Source: Candidatus Pelagibacter sp.
GTDB taxonomy: Bacteria; Pseudomonadota; Alphaproteobacteria; Pelagibacterales; Pelagibacteraceae
Assembly (NCBI GenBank): GCA_028139285.1
Contig: JAOINI010000008.1
Coordinates: forward strand, 1 to 48,743
Direction of reading: 5' to 3'
DNA: 48,743 bases
In this document: positions 16,968 to 23,964 of the stretch, piece after piece
Layout: each line of letters opens with the position of its first letter
How positions within the stretch are numbered: the first letter of the stretch is position 1
Program-made: the position numbers and the translations under genes
The notes under the pieces: model-generated
Seen by the model: the letters and a program-made list of their open reading frames with translations, nothing else
Database searches by the model: none
What the model was told of the DNA's origin: nothing

Positions 16968-17521
16968 AAAGTAGTAACTGTAGATAAAACTTTAAAATTT
17001 TTATCAGTGATGACTAGTTCTCCGGATCGGGTTGTTTCTCCAGTTATTGCCAAGATAATTACATAATGCGTAATTAAAACTAGGTTTCCCCCTTTGCCAT
17101 TCCAATTATTTACATATTTTTTTAAGTCCTTAATCTGCTGTTTTTCATTTTGGTCGTATGGTGGAGTATAAGTGGAATTTAACGCTGAAAATTCTTTGAA
17201 ATTGCCAAAAGCATATTTTGCGGTATCTTTACATCTACACCACTGACTTGACAAAACTTTATCAATTTTAACTTTTTTTTCTCTAAAAAGTTTGCCAATT
17301 TTTTTTGCTTGATTAATTCCCATCATATCTAAATTTCTTTGAGTTTTACAATCTTCAATTTTAAATCCTTCTGGATCGCCGCCACCCGGAGCTTTAGCAT
17401 GTCTAATTAAGATAATTTTATCTCCATCCTGAGCTGGTTTCCAATTTTGTTCAAATGCTAGAGTTTGAAATGAAGTTAACGAGAATATAATTATTAGTAG
17501 GGAAATAATTTGCTTCTTCAT
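16964..17521 (-). CDS. Exported histidine phosphatase superfamily protein
   Basis: 185 residues: a Sec signal peptide (1-22, ending LAF/E) followed by a short histidine-phosphatase domain. The catalytic LIRHAKAP motif has R40 and H41, and the second histidine is H152 in LVLITHYVI. The WCRC segment (residues 94-97) replaces the usual SxxxRA environment after SSQ. It probably acts on a phosphate ester or anhydride in the periplasm; the substrate is unknown. The domain is shorter than phosphoglycerate mutases and closer to SixA-like/Ais-like members. Confidence 0.8.
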   Translation of the reverse strand: MKKQIISLLIIIFSLTSFQTLAFEQNWKPAQDGDKIILIRHAKAPGGGDPEGFKIEDCKTQRNLDMMGINQAKKIGKLFREKKVKIDKVLSSQWCRCKDTAKYAFGNFKEFSALNSTYTPPYDQNEKQQIKDLKKYVNNWNGKGGNLVLITHYVIILAITGETTRSGELVITDKNFKVLSTVTTF

Positions 17522-17552
17522 GGTGGATGAAATGATAATCTTACAAACTTGT

Positions 17553-17577
17553 GTCGCCTTGGTCTAGAGGACATGAC
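17553..17577 (+). pseudogene. Possible 5' fragment of a tRNA-Glu-like gene
   Basis: About 25 nt resemble the acceptor strand and D arm of tRNA-Glu. From memory, the first 20 positions differ from the E. coli 5' end at only about three sites; the shared core is GGTCTAGAGG, and the D stem GTC/GAC is kept. The anticodon and T arms do not follow. It could be a relic or coincidence. Confidence 0.25.
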
Positions 17578-17636
17578 AATATAGATTATAATTTTTTGAC
17601 AAGTTGTATTAAAACACTTAATTGGTTTGTGTATAA

Positions 17637-18014
17637 CTACTCGCCTTTTGGTTTAAAGACTAAACAAATACCATTGTTACAATATCGTTTTCCAGTAGGT
17701 TTTGGGCCGTCGTCAAAAACATGACCGTGATGACCTCCACATTTTTTGCAATGATACTCAGTCCTTGGATAACCAATGTGCATATCTTTTTTTTCCTCGA
17801 ATACTCCTGGAATAGATTCGAAAAAAGAAGGCCAGCCTGAACCACTCTCATATTTAGTTGTAGACTCAAATAATTTTGTTCCACACCCTACACAGTGATA
17901 AGAACCCTCTCTTTTTTCTTGATTTAAAGGACTACTCCCTGGGGACTCTGTTCCCTCTTGTTTTAAAACATAATTTTGTTCTGGAGTTAAATTTGGATCC
18001 CAGTCTTTATTCAT
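17637..18014 (-). CDS. msrB: Cytoplasmic peptide-methionine (R)-S-oxide reductase MsrB
   Basis: A 125-residue MsrB without a signal peptide. Zinc cysteines C41, C44, C89 and C92, the [10 protein letters not shown] motif, and catalytic C112 in RYCNNGIC are all present. Like the exported paralogue in this window it lacks the canonical resolving Cys (SGSGWPSF) and carries an extra Cys (C117) five residues after the catalytic one. It reduces methionine-R-sulfoxide in proteins. Its start overlaps the end of cysE by 8 bp, linking sulfur amino-acid synthesis and repair in one transcript. Confidence 0.93.
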   Translation of the reverse strand: MNKDWDPNLTPEQNYVLKQEGTESPGSSPLNQEKREGSYHCVGCGTKLFESTTKYESGSGWPSFFESIPGVFEEKKDMHIGYPRTEYHCKKCGGHHGHVFDDGPKPTGKRYCNNGICLVFKPKGE

Positions 18015-18582
18015 CTTTTACTTTATCGTCTACACCATAAGGTCTGAAACTACCTTTATTTTCCATCTTGACTGCTCTAGCAGGGATTCCAACCATTGTT
18101 GCATTTTCTGGAACATCTTTCACAACAACCGCGTTAGCTGCTATTCTAGAATTATTTCCAACTTTTACAGGACCAATAATTTGAGCGCCAGAACCAATTA
18201 CAACATCGTGACCAATAGTAGGGTGTCTTTTTTCCTGACGTTGTTTTTCACTATCTATACTAGGAGAACTTCCTCCAAGAGTAACTGCGTGATAAATAGT
18301 TACATTATCTCCTACTTCGGAAGTTTCACCAATCACTACACCCATTCCATGATCAATAAATAAATTTTTTCCAAGCTTTGCTCCTGGATGTATTTCTATG
18401 CCAGTAAAAAATCGTACTGTTTGTGAAATTATTCTAGCAATAAGATCAAAGCCAGCCTTGTAAAAGAAATTAGAAATTTGGTGAAAGAAAACTGCCTTTA
18501 CCCCTGGGTAAGTAAGAATAATACTCAGTATGGATTTTGCCGCAGGATCTCTTTTTTTAATAGATTCTAAATACTCGATCAT
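18007..18582 (-). CDS. cysE: Serine O-acetyltransferase CysE
   Basis: A hexapeptide-repeat acetyltransferase making O-acetylserine, the carbon acceptor for cysteine synthesis. I place the start at 18582 ([17 protein letters not shown]), giving 191 residues. The frame is open 19 codons further up, but those codons run into the divergent gene's promoter and do not resemble the family. Motifs: [32 protein letters not shown], and left-handed helix repeats ending in GIPARAVK. It is the short CysE type. It overlaps msrB by 8 bp and is divergent from the VOC gene. A TTATAT-like -10 seven nt before this ATG suggests a leaderless start. Confidence 0.92.
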   Translation of the reverse strand: MIEYLESIKKRDPAAKSILSIILTYPGVKAVFFHQISNFFYKAGFDLIARIISQTVRFFTGIEIHPGAKLGKNLFIDHGMGVVIGETSEVGDNVTIYHAVTLGGSSPSIDSEKQRQEKRHPTIGHDVVIGSGAQIIGPVKVGNNSRIAANAVVVKDVPENATMVGIPARAVKMENKGSFRPYGVDDKVKDE

Positions 18583-18602
18583 AACATGTATATAATGACT
18601 AC

Positions 18603-18630
18603 TTGAAAAATTTAAAGAAGAATATATACA
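18603..18630 (+). promoter_or_regulatory. Promoter for VOC-gshA-gshB, predicted leaderless
   Basis: TTGAAA (18603-18608), 16 bp, TATACA (18625-18630), then 7 nt to the ATG at 18638. No Shine-Dalgarno in the interval. Confidence 0.5.
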
Positions 18631-18637
18631 TCTTTGC

Positions 18638-19030
18638 ATGAGTAGCTCATTTCATTTAGCCATCCCTGCAGGGGATTTAAAAAAAGCGGAGACTTTTTAC
18701 ACTGATATTTTAGGCTGCAAAACTGGTAATCGTGAAGATGGCAAATGGGTTGATATAGATTTTTGGGGTAACGAACTTACTTTACATCAAACATCTATGA
18801 AACTGCCTAGAGAAAGGCATGATGTAGATATGGGCCAAGTTCCAGTCCCGCACTTTGGCGTTCATTTAAAAAAAGAAGTTTTTAATAAAATTAAATCTAA
18901 CATTGAAGCCAATAAAATAAATTATATTGATAAGCCCTACACAAGGTTTGAGGGAACTGAGTTTGAACAGAATACATTTTTTATTGAAGATCCAAATGGA
19001 AATGTATTAGAGTTAAAGACGTTTGACTAA
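18638..19030 (+). CDS. VOC (glyoxalase/bleomycin-resistance/dioxygenase) family protein
   Basis: A 130-residue vicinal-oxygen-chelate protein. The paired beta-alpha-beta-beta-beta modules are visible: [20 protein letters not shown] with a first metal-ligand His, HFGVHL in the middle, and the C-terminal [16 protein letters not shown] with the final Glu ligand. Its substrate is unknown. It heads an operon with gshA and gshB (8-bp overlap with gshA), so a glutathione-dependent reaction such as detoxification of a reactive carbonyl is a reasonable inference, although glyoxalase I itself is more strongly conserved than this. Confidence 0.82.
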   Translation: MSSSFHLAIPAGDLKKAETFYTDILGCKTGNREDGKWVDIDFWGNELTLHQTSMKLPRERHDVDMGQVPVPHFGVHLKKEVFNKIKSNIEANKINYIDKPYTRFEGTEFEQNTFFIEDPNGNVLELKTFD

Positions 19031-20366
19031 TAATTCACCTACACTCATAGAAAATAAAAGCCAATTAATTAAATATTTCACCGACGGAATAAAAGAGGAT
19101 AATCAACTTAGGATAGGTGTTGAGCATGAAAAATTTCTTTTTAGTAAAAAAGATCTTAAAAGAATTGATTATGAAAAGATAAGAAAAGTATTTGAACTTC
19201 TGCAAAATAATGGTTGGAGGCTTCAATATGAAAAAGATAAAATAATTGGTTTAAAAAGGGAAAATCAAAAGATTACTACTGAGCCAGGGTTTCAATATGA
19301 ATTATCAGGTGCACCTTTTAAAAATATACATTTAGTTTGTTCAGAAAATAGTTCTCACTTTAATGAGTTAAAAGAAGTTTTTAATTCTGTTTCTATCACA
19401 ACCTCGTCTATTGCATACGACCCTTTTAATAAATTAATTGATATACCTAAAAGTCCTAAAGAGCGTTACAAAATTATGACATCAGAAATGCCGAAAGACG
19501 GCAAATTAAGTTTAGATATGATGTACAAAACTGCCGGCATTCAGATTAATTATGATTACACTTCTGAAAAAGATTTTGAAAAAAAATTTAAAATTGGAAA
19601 CTATTTAGCTCCCTTAACTATCGCTCTTTTTGCAAACTCTCCTTTTAATGAAAACAAGCTTTCAGGTTTTTTATCTTATAGAGGAAAAGTTTGGCAAGAA
19701 ACTAATAGAGGCGGAATAATGCCAATTACTTTTGAAAAACTTAATTTTGAAAAATATATTGATTATACAATTAATTACCCAATTTTATTTCTTAAAAAAA
19801 AAGGAAAATACTTCTCGTCTAACGGTCAAACTTTTAAAGACTTTTTAGATGGTAATTTAAATTTTCTTAAAGGAGAAAAGCCCTCTTTAGAAGATTTTGA
19901 AAATCATCTAGGCACTATTTTTACTGAGATAAGATTAAAGCAGATAATAGAGTTTAGATCTTTAGATACGTGTAATTTTGGTTGTATTTGTAACGGTCCC
20001 TCTTTTTTTACAGGATTAATTTATGGATCTTTAGATGAGACTTATGAAATAATCAAAAATTGGAAAAAAGAAGAAGTAATGGAAGCGTATTTAAACGCAC
20101 CCAAACAAGGATTAAACACTATGATAAAAAATAAAAAATTAATTGATTGGGCTAAAATATTTTTAGATATTTCTAAAAAAGGCTTAGACAAAAGAAACGA
20201 ACTTAATAAAAGTGGAAAAAACGAGACAATCTACTTAAAACATATAGAAGAAATTATTAAGAATAAAAAAACCAGAGCAGAAATGTTGATTGAACAATTT
20301 AATAAAACAAAAAACTTAAACTTTTTAGTTAATCATGACGAAAATTTTAGCTATTCAGGGTTCTGA
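19023..20366 (+). CDS. gshA: Glutamate-cysteine ligase (plant/alphaproteobacterial type)
   Basis: 447 residues, the first step of glutathione synthesis (gamma-glutamylcysteine formation, ATP-dependent). The GCS2-type N-terminal motif LRIGVEHEKFLF (29-40), the QYELSGAP block, and the FRSLDTC segment near the C terminus identify the plant-type enzyme common in alphaproteobacteria. The start is a TTG overlapping the VOC gene by 8 bp. The next Met lies far inside the conserved domain, so TTG is the best choice. It overlaps gshB by 32 bp, so both glutathione enzymes are translated together. Confidence 0.92.
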   Translation: MTNNSPTLIENKSQLIKYFTDGIKEDNQLRIGVEHEKFLFSKKDLKRIDYEKIRKVFELLQNNGWRLQYEKDKIIGLKRENQKITTEPGFQYELSGAPFKNIHLVCSENSSHFNELKEVFNSVSITTSSIAYDPFNKLIDIPKSPKERYKIMTSEMPKDGKLSLDMMYKTAGIQINYDYTSEKDFEKKFKIGNYLAPLTIALFANSPFNENKLSGFLSYRGKVWQETNRGGIMPITFEKLNFEKYIDYTINYPILFLKKKGKYFSSNGQTFKDFLDGNLNFLKGEKPSLEDFENHLGTIFTEIRLKQIIEFRSLDTCNFGCICNGPSFFTGLIYGSLDETYEIIKNWKKEEVMEAYLNAPKQGLNTMIKNKKLIDWAKIFLDISKKGLDKRNELNKSGKNETIYLKHIEEIIKNKKTRAEMLIEQFNKTKNLNFLVNHDENFSYSGF

Positions 20367-21252
20367 TCTTAAAAGAGTAAATCTTAAAACAGATACGACT
20401 ATACTCCTAGCCACGGAAGCGCAAAAAAGAGGATATAAAATATATTATTTTGAGCCAGAAAATTTAAGTTTTTTAAACGGTAAAGTTATAGCTTCATGTA
20501 AGCATATTAAGATTCTTAATAGCAAAAAGAAATTTTACTCATTGTTAAAAATAATCAATTTTAACCTTGAAAAATCAAAGGTAATTCTAATTCGAAATGA
20601 TCCTCCTTTTGATAATCGATATTTATACACAACGTTTTTGCTTAACCATATTTCCAAAAAAGTAAAGATAATCAATAATCCATCAGCAGTAAGAAACATT
20701 TCTGAAAAGCTTTTTTCTATTAATTTTATGAGGTATATGCCTCCTACTCTAATCAGTGAAAATCTTAATGAGATAAGGAATTTTTTTAAAAGATATAAAG
20801 CTGTTGTAGCAAAACCTATTAATGGTTTTAGTGGTAATAATGTTATTTTGTTTAAAACTTTTAATGCTAATAAACTTAAAAAATTATTGAAAACCAATAA
20901 TCATTTATTTTTTCAAAAGTTTTTACCTGGAGTTTCCAAAGGTGATAAAAGAGTTTTTATCATTAAAGGAAAGATTGTAGGTGCAATTTCTAGAGTGCCT
21001 AAAAAAGGGAGTATTTTATCAAATATGAGTAAAGGAGCTAAAGCGAAATTAACAAAGCTCACAAGGAAAGAAGTTAATGCAAGCAATGTAATTGGGAAAT
21101 TGTTAGTGAAAAATAATATATATTTTGCAGGAATAGATTTTGTACAAGAAAAATTAATTGGTGATATTAATGTTACTAGCCCTACTGGGCTGGCTGCATA
21201 CAAAGATTTATCAGGAATAAACCTTGCAAAATTATTCTGGAATAATATTTAA
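20335..21252 (+). CDS. gshB: Glutathione synthetase
   Basis: A 305-residue ATP-grasp ligase joining gamma-glutamylcysteine and glycine. The N-terminal domain contains VILIRNDPPFDNRYLYTTFL. The ATP-grasp domain contains KPINGFSGNNVILF, the FLPGVSKGDKRVFIIKGKIVG region and DINVTSPTG near the C terminus. The start ATG (20335) lies 32 bp inside gshA in another frame. The metY promoter -35 begins right after its stop codon. The protein is slightly shorter than the E. coli enzyme (about 315). Confidence 0.93.
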   Translation: MTKILAIQGSDLKRVNLKTDTTILLATEAQKRGYKIYYFEPENLSFLNGKVIASCKHIKILNSKKKFYSLLKIINFNLEKSKVILIRNDPPFDNRYLYTTFLLNHISKKVKIINNPSAVRNISEKLFSINFMRYMPPTLISENLNEIRNFFKRYKAVVAKPINGFSGNNVILFKTFNANKLKKLLKTNNHLFFQKFLPGVSKGDKRVFIIKGKIVGAISRVPKKGSILSNMSKGAKAKLTKLTRKEVNASNVIGKLLVKNNIYFAGIDFVQEKLIGDINVTSPTGLAAYKDLSGINLAKLFWNNI

Positions 21253-21259
21253 TTGACAG

Positions 21260-21289
21260 TTGACAAAATCCTGAATTTCTTGCTATAAA
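21260..21289 (+). promoter_or_regulatory. Strong sigma-70-type promoter of metY leader
   Basis: Consensus TTGACA (21260-21265), 18 bp, TATAAA (21284-21289) preceded by TGC (extended -10). A second TTGACA lies 7 bp upstream. Transcription would start near 21296, at the beginning of the SAM-II aptamer. Confidence 0.8.
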
Positions 21290-21293
21290 TCAA

Positions 21294-21348
21294 TAAGCGC
21301 TGAGTTAAGGCAACTTGCGGGCGCTTTATAAATCCTGCTAAAGCGCAT
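21294..21348 (+). promoter_or_regulatory. SAM-II riboswitch aptamer
   Basis: Classic H-type pseudoknot of the metA-motif class. P1 is AAGCGC (21295-21300) with GCGCTT (21321-21326). The pseudoknot helix pairs GCGGG (21317-21321) with CCTGC (21334-21338). The conserved TTATAAAT and GCTAAA elements are in place. It binds S-adenosylmethionine. The GCTAAAGCG segment (21337-21345) can instead pair with CGCTTTAGC (21365-21373) inside the downstream terminator, a 9-bp antiterminator. Ligand binding should therefore favour termination. Confidence 0.9.
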
Positions 21349-21359
21349 TTGTCATCTAG

Positions 21360-21388
21360 ACCACCGCTTTAGCCGGTGGTTTTTTTTT
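21360..21388 (+). terminator. SAM-II-controlled intrinsic terminator
   Basis: Stem ACCACCG (21360-21366) with CGGTGGT (21374-21380), loop CTTTAGC, followed by eight T. The loop and 5' stem overlap the segment that pairs with the aptamer's 3' strand, so terminator and antiterminator exclude each other. Confidence 0.9.
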
Positions 21389-21407
21389 GGAAAAATCTGA
21401 AATAAAA

Positions 21408-21465
21408 CCGGGTATTTGAACCATATTGTACACCTGGCATATGCCGAAGTACTAAAAAGGAGAAG
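21408..21465 (+). promoter_or_regulatory. SAM-V-type riboswitch aptamer (second SAM sensor)
   Basis: A second H-type pseudoknot with SAM-II-like architecture. P1 is CCGGGT (21408-21413) with ACCTGG (21432-21437). The pseudoknot pairs GTAC (21428-21431) with GTAC (21449-21452). The 3' strand CTAAAAAGGAG includes a Shine-Dalgarno (AGGAG, 21458-21462). SAM-V is known from marine alphaproteobacteria, often before metY and bhmT, and controls translation. Here the masked ribosome site belongs to a short ORF at 21466, not directly to metY. Confidence 0.75.
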
Positions 21466-21519
21466 ATGAACAGAATTAAACTTCGTTCATTCTTCTCCAG
21501 AAAGACGGAGAAAAAATGA
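21466..21519 (+). CDS. uORF1 in metY leader (17 codons)
   Basis: ATG at 21466, three nt after AGGAG of the SAM-V 3' strand. The peptide would be MNRIKLRSFFSRKTEKK, very basic. Its stop TGA (21517-21519) overlaps the ATG of uORF2 (21516-21518) in an ATGA junction, preceded by six A, so reinitiation or a -1 slip could pass ribosomes on. It is in the same frame as metY, 90 nt upstream. Its SD and ATG lie in the left arm of a long hairpin (21459-21471 with 21485-21498). Whether it is translated is unproven, but the SD and junction are good. Confidence 0.5.
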   Translation: MNRIKLRSFFSRKTEKK

Positions 21520-21563
21520 ACGAAACGACGAGAGAAACAATAAGGGGGAAAATCAATGACTGA
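21516..21563 (+). CDS. uORF2 in metY leader (15 codons)
   Basis: ATG at 21516 overlaps the uORF1 stop and has its own GGAG at 21507-21510. The peptide would be MNETTRETIRGKIND. Its stop TGA (21561-21563) lies 8 nt inside metY (ATGACTGA), so a ribosome finishing uORF2 ends on the metY start codon. The segment GGAGAAAAAATGAAC (21507-21521) repeats the uORF1 initiation sequence and can pair with the same middle arm. Confidence 0.5.
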   Translation: MNETTRETIRGKIND

Positions 21564-22848
21564 TTTTAAACATCCAGAAACTATTGGCTTACATGGTAGT
21601 GATTATAGAGCTGATCCTACTACAACAGCTGTAGCAGTTCCGATTTATCAAACAACTTCTTACCAATTTAAAAATGCAGAGCATGCTGCAAATTTATTTG
21701 GTTTAAAAGAGTTTGGTAACATTTACACACGTATAATGAACCCAACTGTAGATGTGCTAGAAAAAAGAGTTGCAGCGCTTGAAGGCGGTGTAGCAGCATG
21801 TGCAGTAGGATCAGGCCAAGCAGCTTCAGCAATGTGCATTCAAAACTTGGCACAAGCTGGAGATAACATTGTTGCTTCGACTGATTTATACGGAGGTACA
21901 GTTAACTTATTCAAAAATACTTTAAGGCAACAAGGTATTGAAGTTCGATTTGCAGATCCTGCAGACCCAAAAAACTTCGAAAAAGTGACTGATGATAAAA
22001 CAAGAGCTTACTACGGTGAGACTCTTCCAAATCCATATCTTCGTGTTTTTCCAATTAAAGAAGTTTCAGATATCGGTAGAAAAAAAGGTATACCTTTAAT
22101 TATCGATAACACAGCTTCACCAGTAATATGTAAACCTTTAGCTCATGGAGCTGCAATCGTAATGCACTCTTTGACAAAATATATTGGTGGTCATGGTACT
22201 TCAATTGGAGGAATAATTGTAGATGGTGGAAATTTTGACTGGATTAAAGATAGAAAAAGACAACCTCTATTAAATGAGCCAGATCAAAGTTATCACGGTG
22301 CAGTTTGGGCAGATGCAGTACCACAATTAACTGGTGCTAATATCCCATTTGTTATTAGAGCAAGAGTGGTTTTATTGAGAGACTTGGGTGCTCCATTAAG
22401 TCCATTCAATGCTTTTCAAATCATTCAAGGATTGGAAACTGTAGCTTTAAGAATGAAACAACATTGTAGCAATGCAGAAAAAGTTGTTAATTTCTTAGAT
22501 GGGCACAAAAAAGTTAAAAAAGTAATCTATCCAACTAATTATCAAGGTGAAATTAGGGATAGAGCTAAAAAATATATGCAAGGTGGTTATGGATCTTTGA
22601 TAGGTATGGATCTAGGCACAAAAGAAGCAGGAGCTAAGTTTATTGATAACTTAAAAATGCTTTACCACGTGGCAAATATTGGTGATGCTAGAAGCTTAGC
22701 AATTCATCCAGCTACAACAACTCACAGTCAATTAACTGAGCAAGAAATGTTAGCTGCAGGTGTTACGCCAGGTTATGTTAGATTATCAATTGGTATAGAA
22801 CATCCAGATGATATTGTTGCAGATATTAAACAAGCTTTGGCTGCATAA
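21556..22848 (+). CDS. metY: O-acetylhomoserine sulfhydrylase / aminocarboxypropyltransferase MetY
   Basis: A 430-residue PLP enzyme of the Cys/Met metabolism family. It makes homocysteine or methionine from O-acetylhomoserine and sulfide or methanethiol. The PLP lysine is K208 in MHSLTKYIGGHG, with D184 in LIIDNTASP. The long insert after GGIIVDGGNFDW separates MetY from MetB/MetC. The start at 21556 has GGGGG 8 nt upstream (21544-21548). Expression is under two SAM sensors in the leader, appropriate for the last sulfur-incorporation step before methionine and SAM. Such direct use of reduced sulfur suits an organism lacking sulfate reduction. A terminator follows. Confidence 0.95.
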   Translation: MTDFKHPETIGLHGSDYRADPTTTAVAVPIYQTTSYQFKNAEHAANLFGLKEFGNIYTRIMNPTVDVLEKRVAALEGGVAACAVGSGQAASAMCIQNLAQAGDNIVASTDLYGGTVNLFKNTLRQQGIEVRFADPADPKNFEKVTDDKTRAYYGETLPNPYLRVFPIKEVSDIGRKKGIPLIIDNTASPVICKPLAHGAAIVMHSLTKYIGGHGTSIGGIIVDGGNFDWIKDRKRQPLLNEPDQSYHGAVWADAVPQLTGANIPFVIRARVVLLRDLGAPLSPFNAFQIIQGLETVALRMKQHCSNAEKVVNFLDGHKKVKKVIYPTNYQGEIRDRAKKYMQGGYGSLIGMDLGTKEAGAKFIDNLKMLYHVANIGDARSLAIHPATTTHSQLTEQEMLAAGVTPGYVRLSIGIEHPDDIVADIKQALAA

Positions 22849-22858
22849 AAAATAAACT

Positions 22859-22894
22859 AGGTGGTCCCAATTATTTGTATTGGGGCCATCTTTT
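22859..22894. terminator. Bidirectional terminator between metY and lipoprotein gene
   Basis: Arms 22859-22871 and 22879-22891 pair over 13 bp (two G-U pairs) with loop TATTTGT, followed by TTTT on the plus strand. On the minus strand the arm is followed by a T-rich stretch. It serves the two convergent genes. Confidence 0.85.
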
Positions 22895-22909
22895 AAGAAA
22901 AAATTAATA

Positions 22910-23317
22910 TTACCTTCTATTATAAATAATTGATTTTTTGGCTATCTTTTCAATCTTAGATATTTCTTTAATTATTTTTTTTGGATATTTCCTCGCAATT
23001 TCTGTAGTCTTTTCCATCATATCAGTGCTTTTAGACTTAATTTGTTTTTTAACAATCGTGCAAAATTCAGATCTTGTTATTTCAAATGAAGAAATGCAAG
23101 TTTCTTTTTTTTTCTCAGGATTTTTTTCTTCTGCGTAAGCAATAACATGTTCCAAAGGAGTTTTTCCTGTTTGTTTTTTAACTCCATAACTTACTGCTGA
23201 ATTAAGAGAAGACTGTAATATTTTTCCGTTAGATGTGCCAGTGCCGAGTAATGCCAATGATTCAGCGCACCCACTAAGTAAGAAAATCGTTGATAATAAA
23301 ATCAATATTTTTTTCAT
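22910..23317 (-). CDS. Small lipoprotein, paralogue 1 (unknown function)
   Basis: Start chosen at 23317 (MKKILILLSTIFLLSGC), nine codons inside the longest frame, because it gives a standard lipoprotein signal with lipobox LSGC and lipidated C17. The mature protein begins CAESLALLG and contains SAVSYGVKKQTGKTPLEHVIAYAEE and KKKETC, all closely repeated in the next upstream gene. Two further Cys (KKETC, SEFC) may form a disulfide. The C-terminal third is basic, helical and divergent. It is likely anchored in the periplasmic leaflet. I recognise no named family; the pair looks like a lineage-specific tandem duplication. Confidence 0.75.
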   Translation of the reverse strand: MKKILILLSTIFLLSGCAESLALLGTGTSNGKILQSSLNSAVSYGVKKQTGKTPLEHVIAYAEEKNPEKKKETCISSFEITRSEFCTIVKKQIKSKSTDMMEKTTEIARKYPKKIIKEISKIEKIAKKSIIYNRR

Positions 23318-23453
23318 GTTTGAAATTTGTTTTAATTGGTACATATCTGCTTCATCTTTAATTAAAAGTTAATTGTGAACGCATTAATTTTACTAACACA
23401 ACCCACGGTTGTCAAGATCTTAAATTTGCTAGGCTGGTCTCGTTTTAAATTTG

Positions 23454-23855
23454 TTAATCTAGGTACTTAATTTTAAATTTTTTATTTATGTTGGGCTGAA
23501 GTGATGAAGTAAGATCTTTTAAAGACTTTTCTTTTGATTTTTCTAAGATCTTCGATTTAGTTATTTTTAATTGTTTTTTAACAATAGCACAAATTTCTGA
23601 GTTAGTTTTTTCAGCAAATGACAGGCAGGGCTCTTTCTTTTTCTGCGGATTTATTTCCTCAGCATATGTTATCATATGTTCCATCGCACTTTTTCCAGTT
23701 TGTTTTTTTACTCCATAATTTACTGCTGTAGAAAAAGCTGATTGTGTAATTTTTCCACCGGTTACTGCGGTAGAGGTAGGTCCTAATAGAGCTAAAGACT
23801 CTGCGCAACCAGTTAGTAAAGTGAGTCCTAGCAAACAGCCTAAAATTTTTTTCAT
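23454..23855 (-). CDS. Small lipoprotein, paralogue 2 (unknown function)
   Basis: 133 residues with signal MKKILGCLLGLTLLTGC (lipobox LTGC, C17) and the mature start CAESLALLG identical to its downstream neighbour. Shared core: GGKITQSAFSTAVNYGVKKQ, EHMITYAEEINPQKKKEPC, SEICAIVKKQLK. It has the same two conserved Cys after the core. The C terminus is unrelated to the paralogue's. The pair is separated by 136 bp and is probably co-transcribed. Function unknown; a membrane-anchored periplasmic helical protein is likely. Confidence 0.75.
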   Translation of the reverse strand: MKKILGCLLGLTLLTGCAESLALLGPTSTAVTGGKITQSAFSTAVNYGVKKQTGKSAMEHMITYAEEINPQKKKEPCLSFAEKTNSEICAIVKKQLKITKSKILEKSKEKSLKDLTSSLQPNINKKFKIKYLD

Positions 23856-23964
23856 ACTCCCTTTTATAATCTCCCTAATTTAAGCAGAGATTTGCTCGTT
23901 ATAAAACAAACGAATCACTCAAAATGAGTTTATATATAATACAACCTGTGATGGAAGTGCTTTT

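Noticed and set aside
17596..17625. Plus-strand TTGACA with a TAATTG-like -10 in the 17.5-17.6 kb gap
   Set aside because: No plus-strand gene follows; it would transcribe antisense to msrB, and the -10 is weak.
18583..18639. 19-codon extension of cysE
   Set aside because: It covers the divergent promoter and lacks similarity to the family; the start at 18582 is preferred.
20535..21203. Two minus-strand ORFs of 120 and 96 codons
   Set aside because: They are antisense shadows of gshB, whose ATP-grasp motifs prove the plus-strand frame.
23857..23906. Long AT-rich inverted repeat (TTATAAAA/TTTTATAA) before the second lipoprotein as an RNA thermometer
   Set aside because: It is all A-T pairs in AT-rich DNA, and the GGGAG lies only 1 nt from the ATG, so it is not convincing as a ribosome site.
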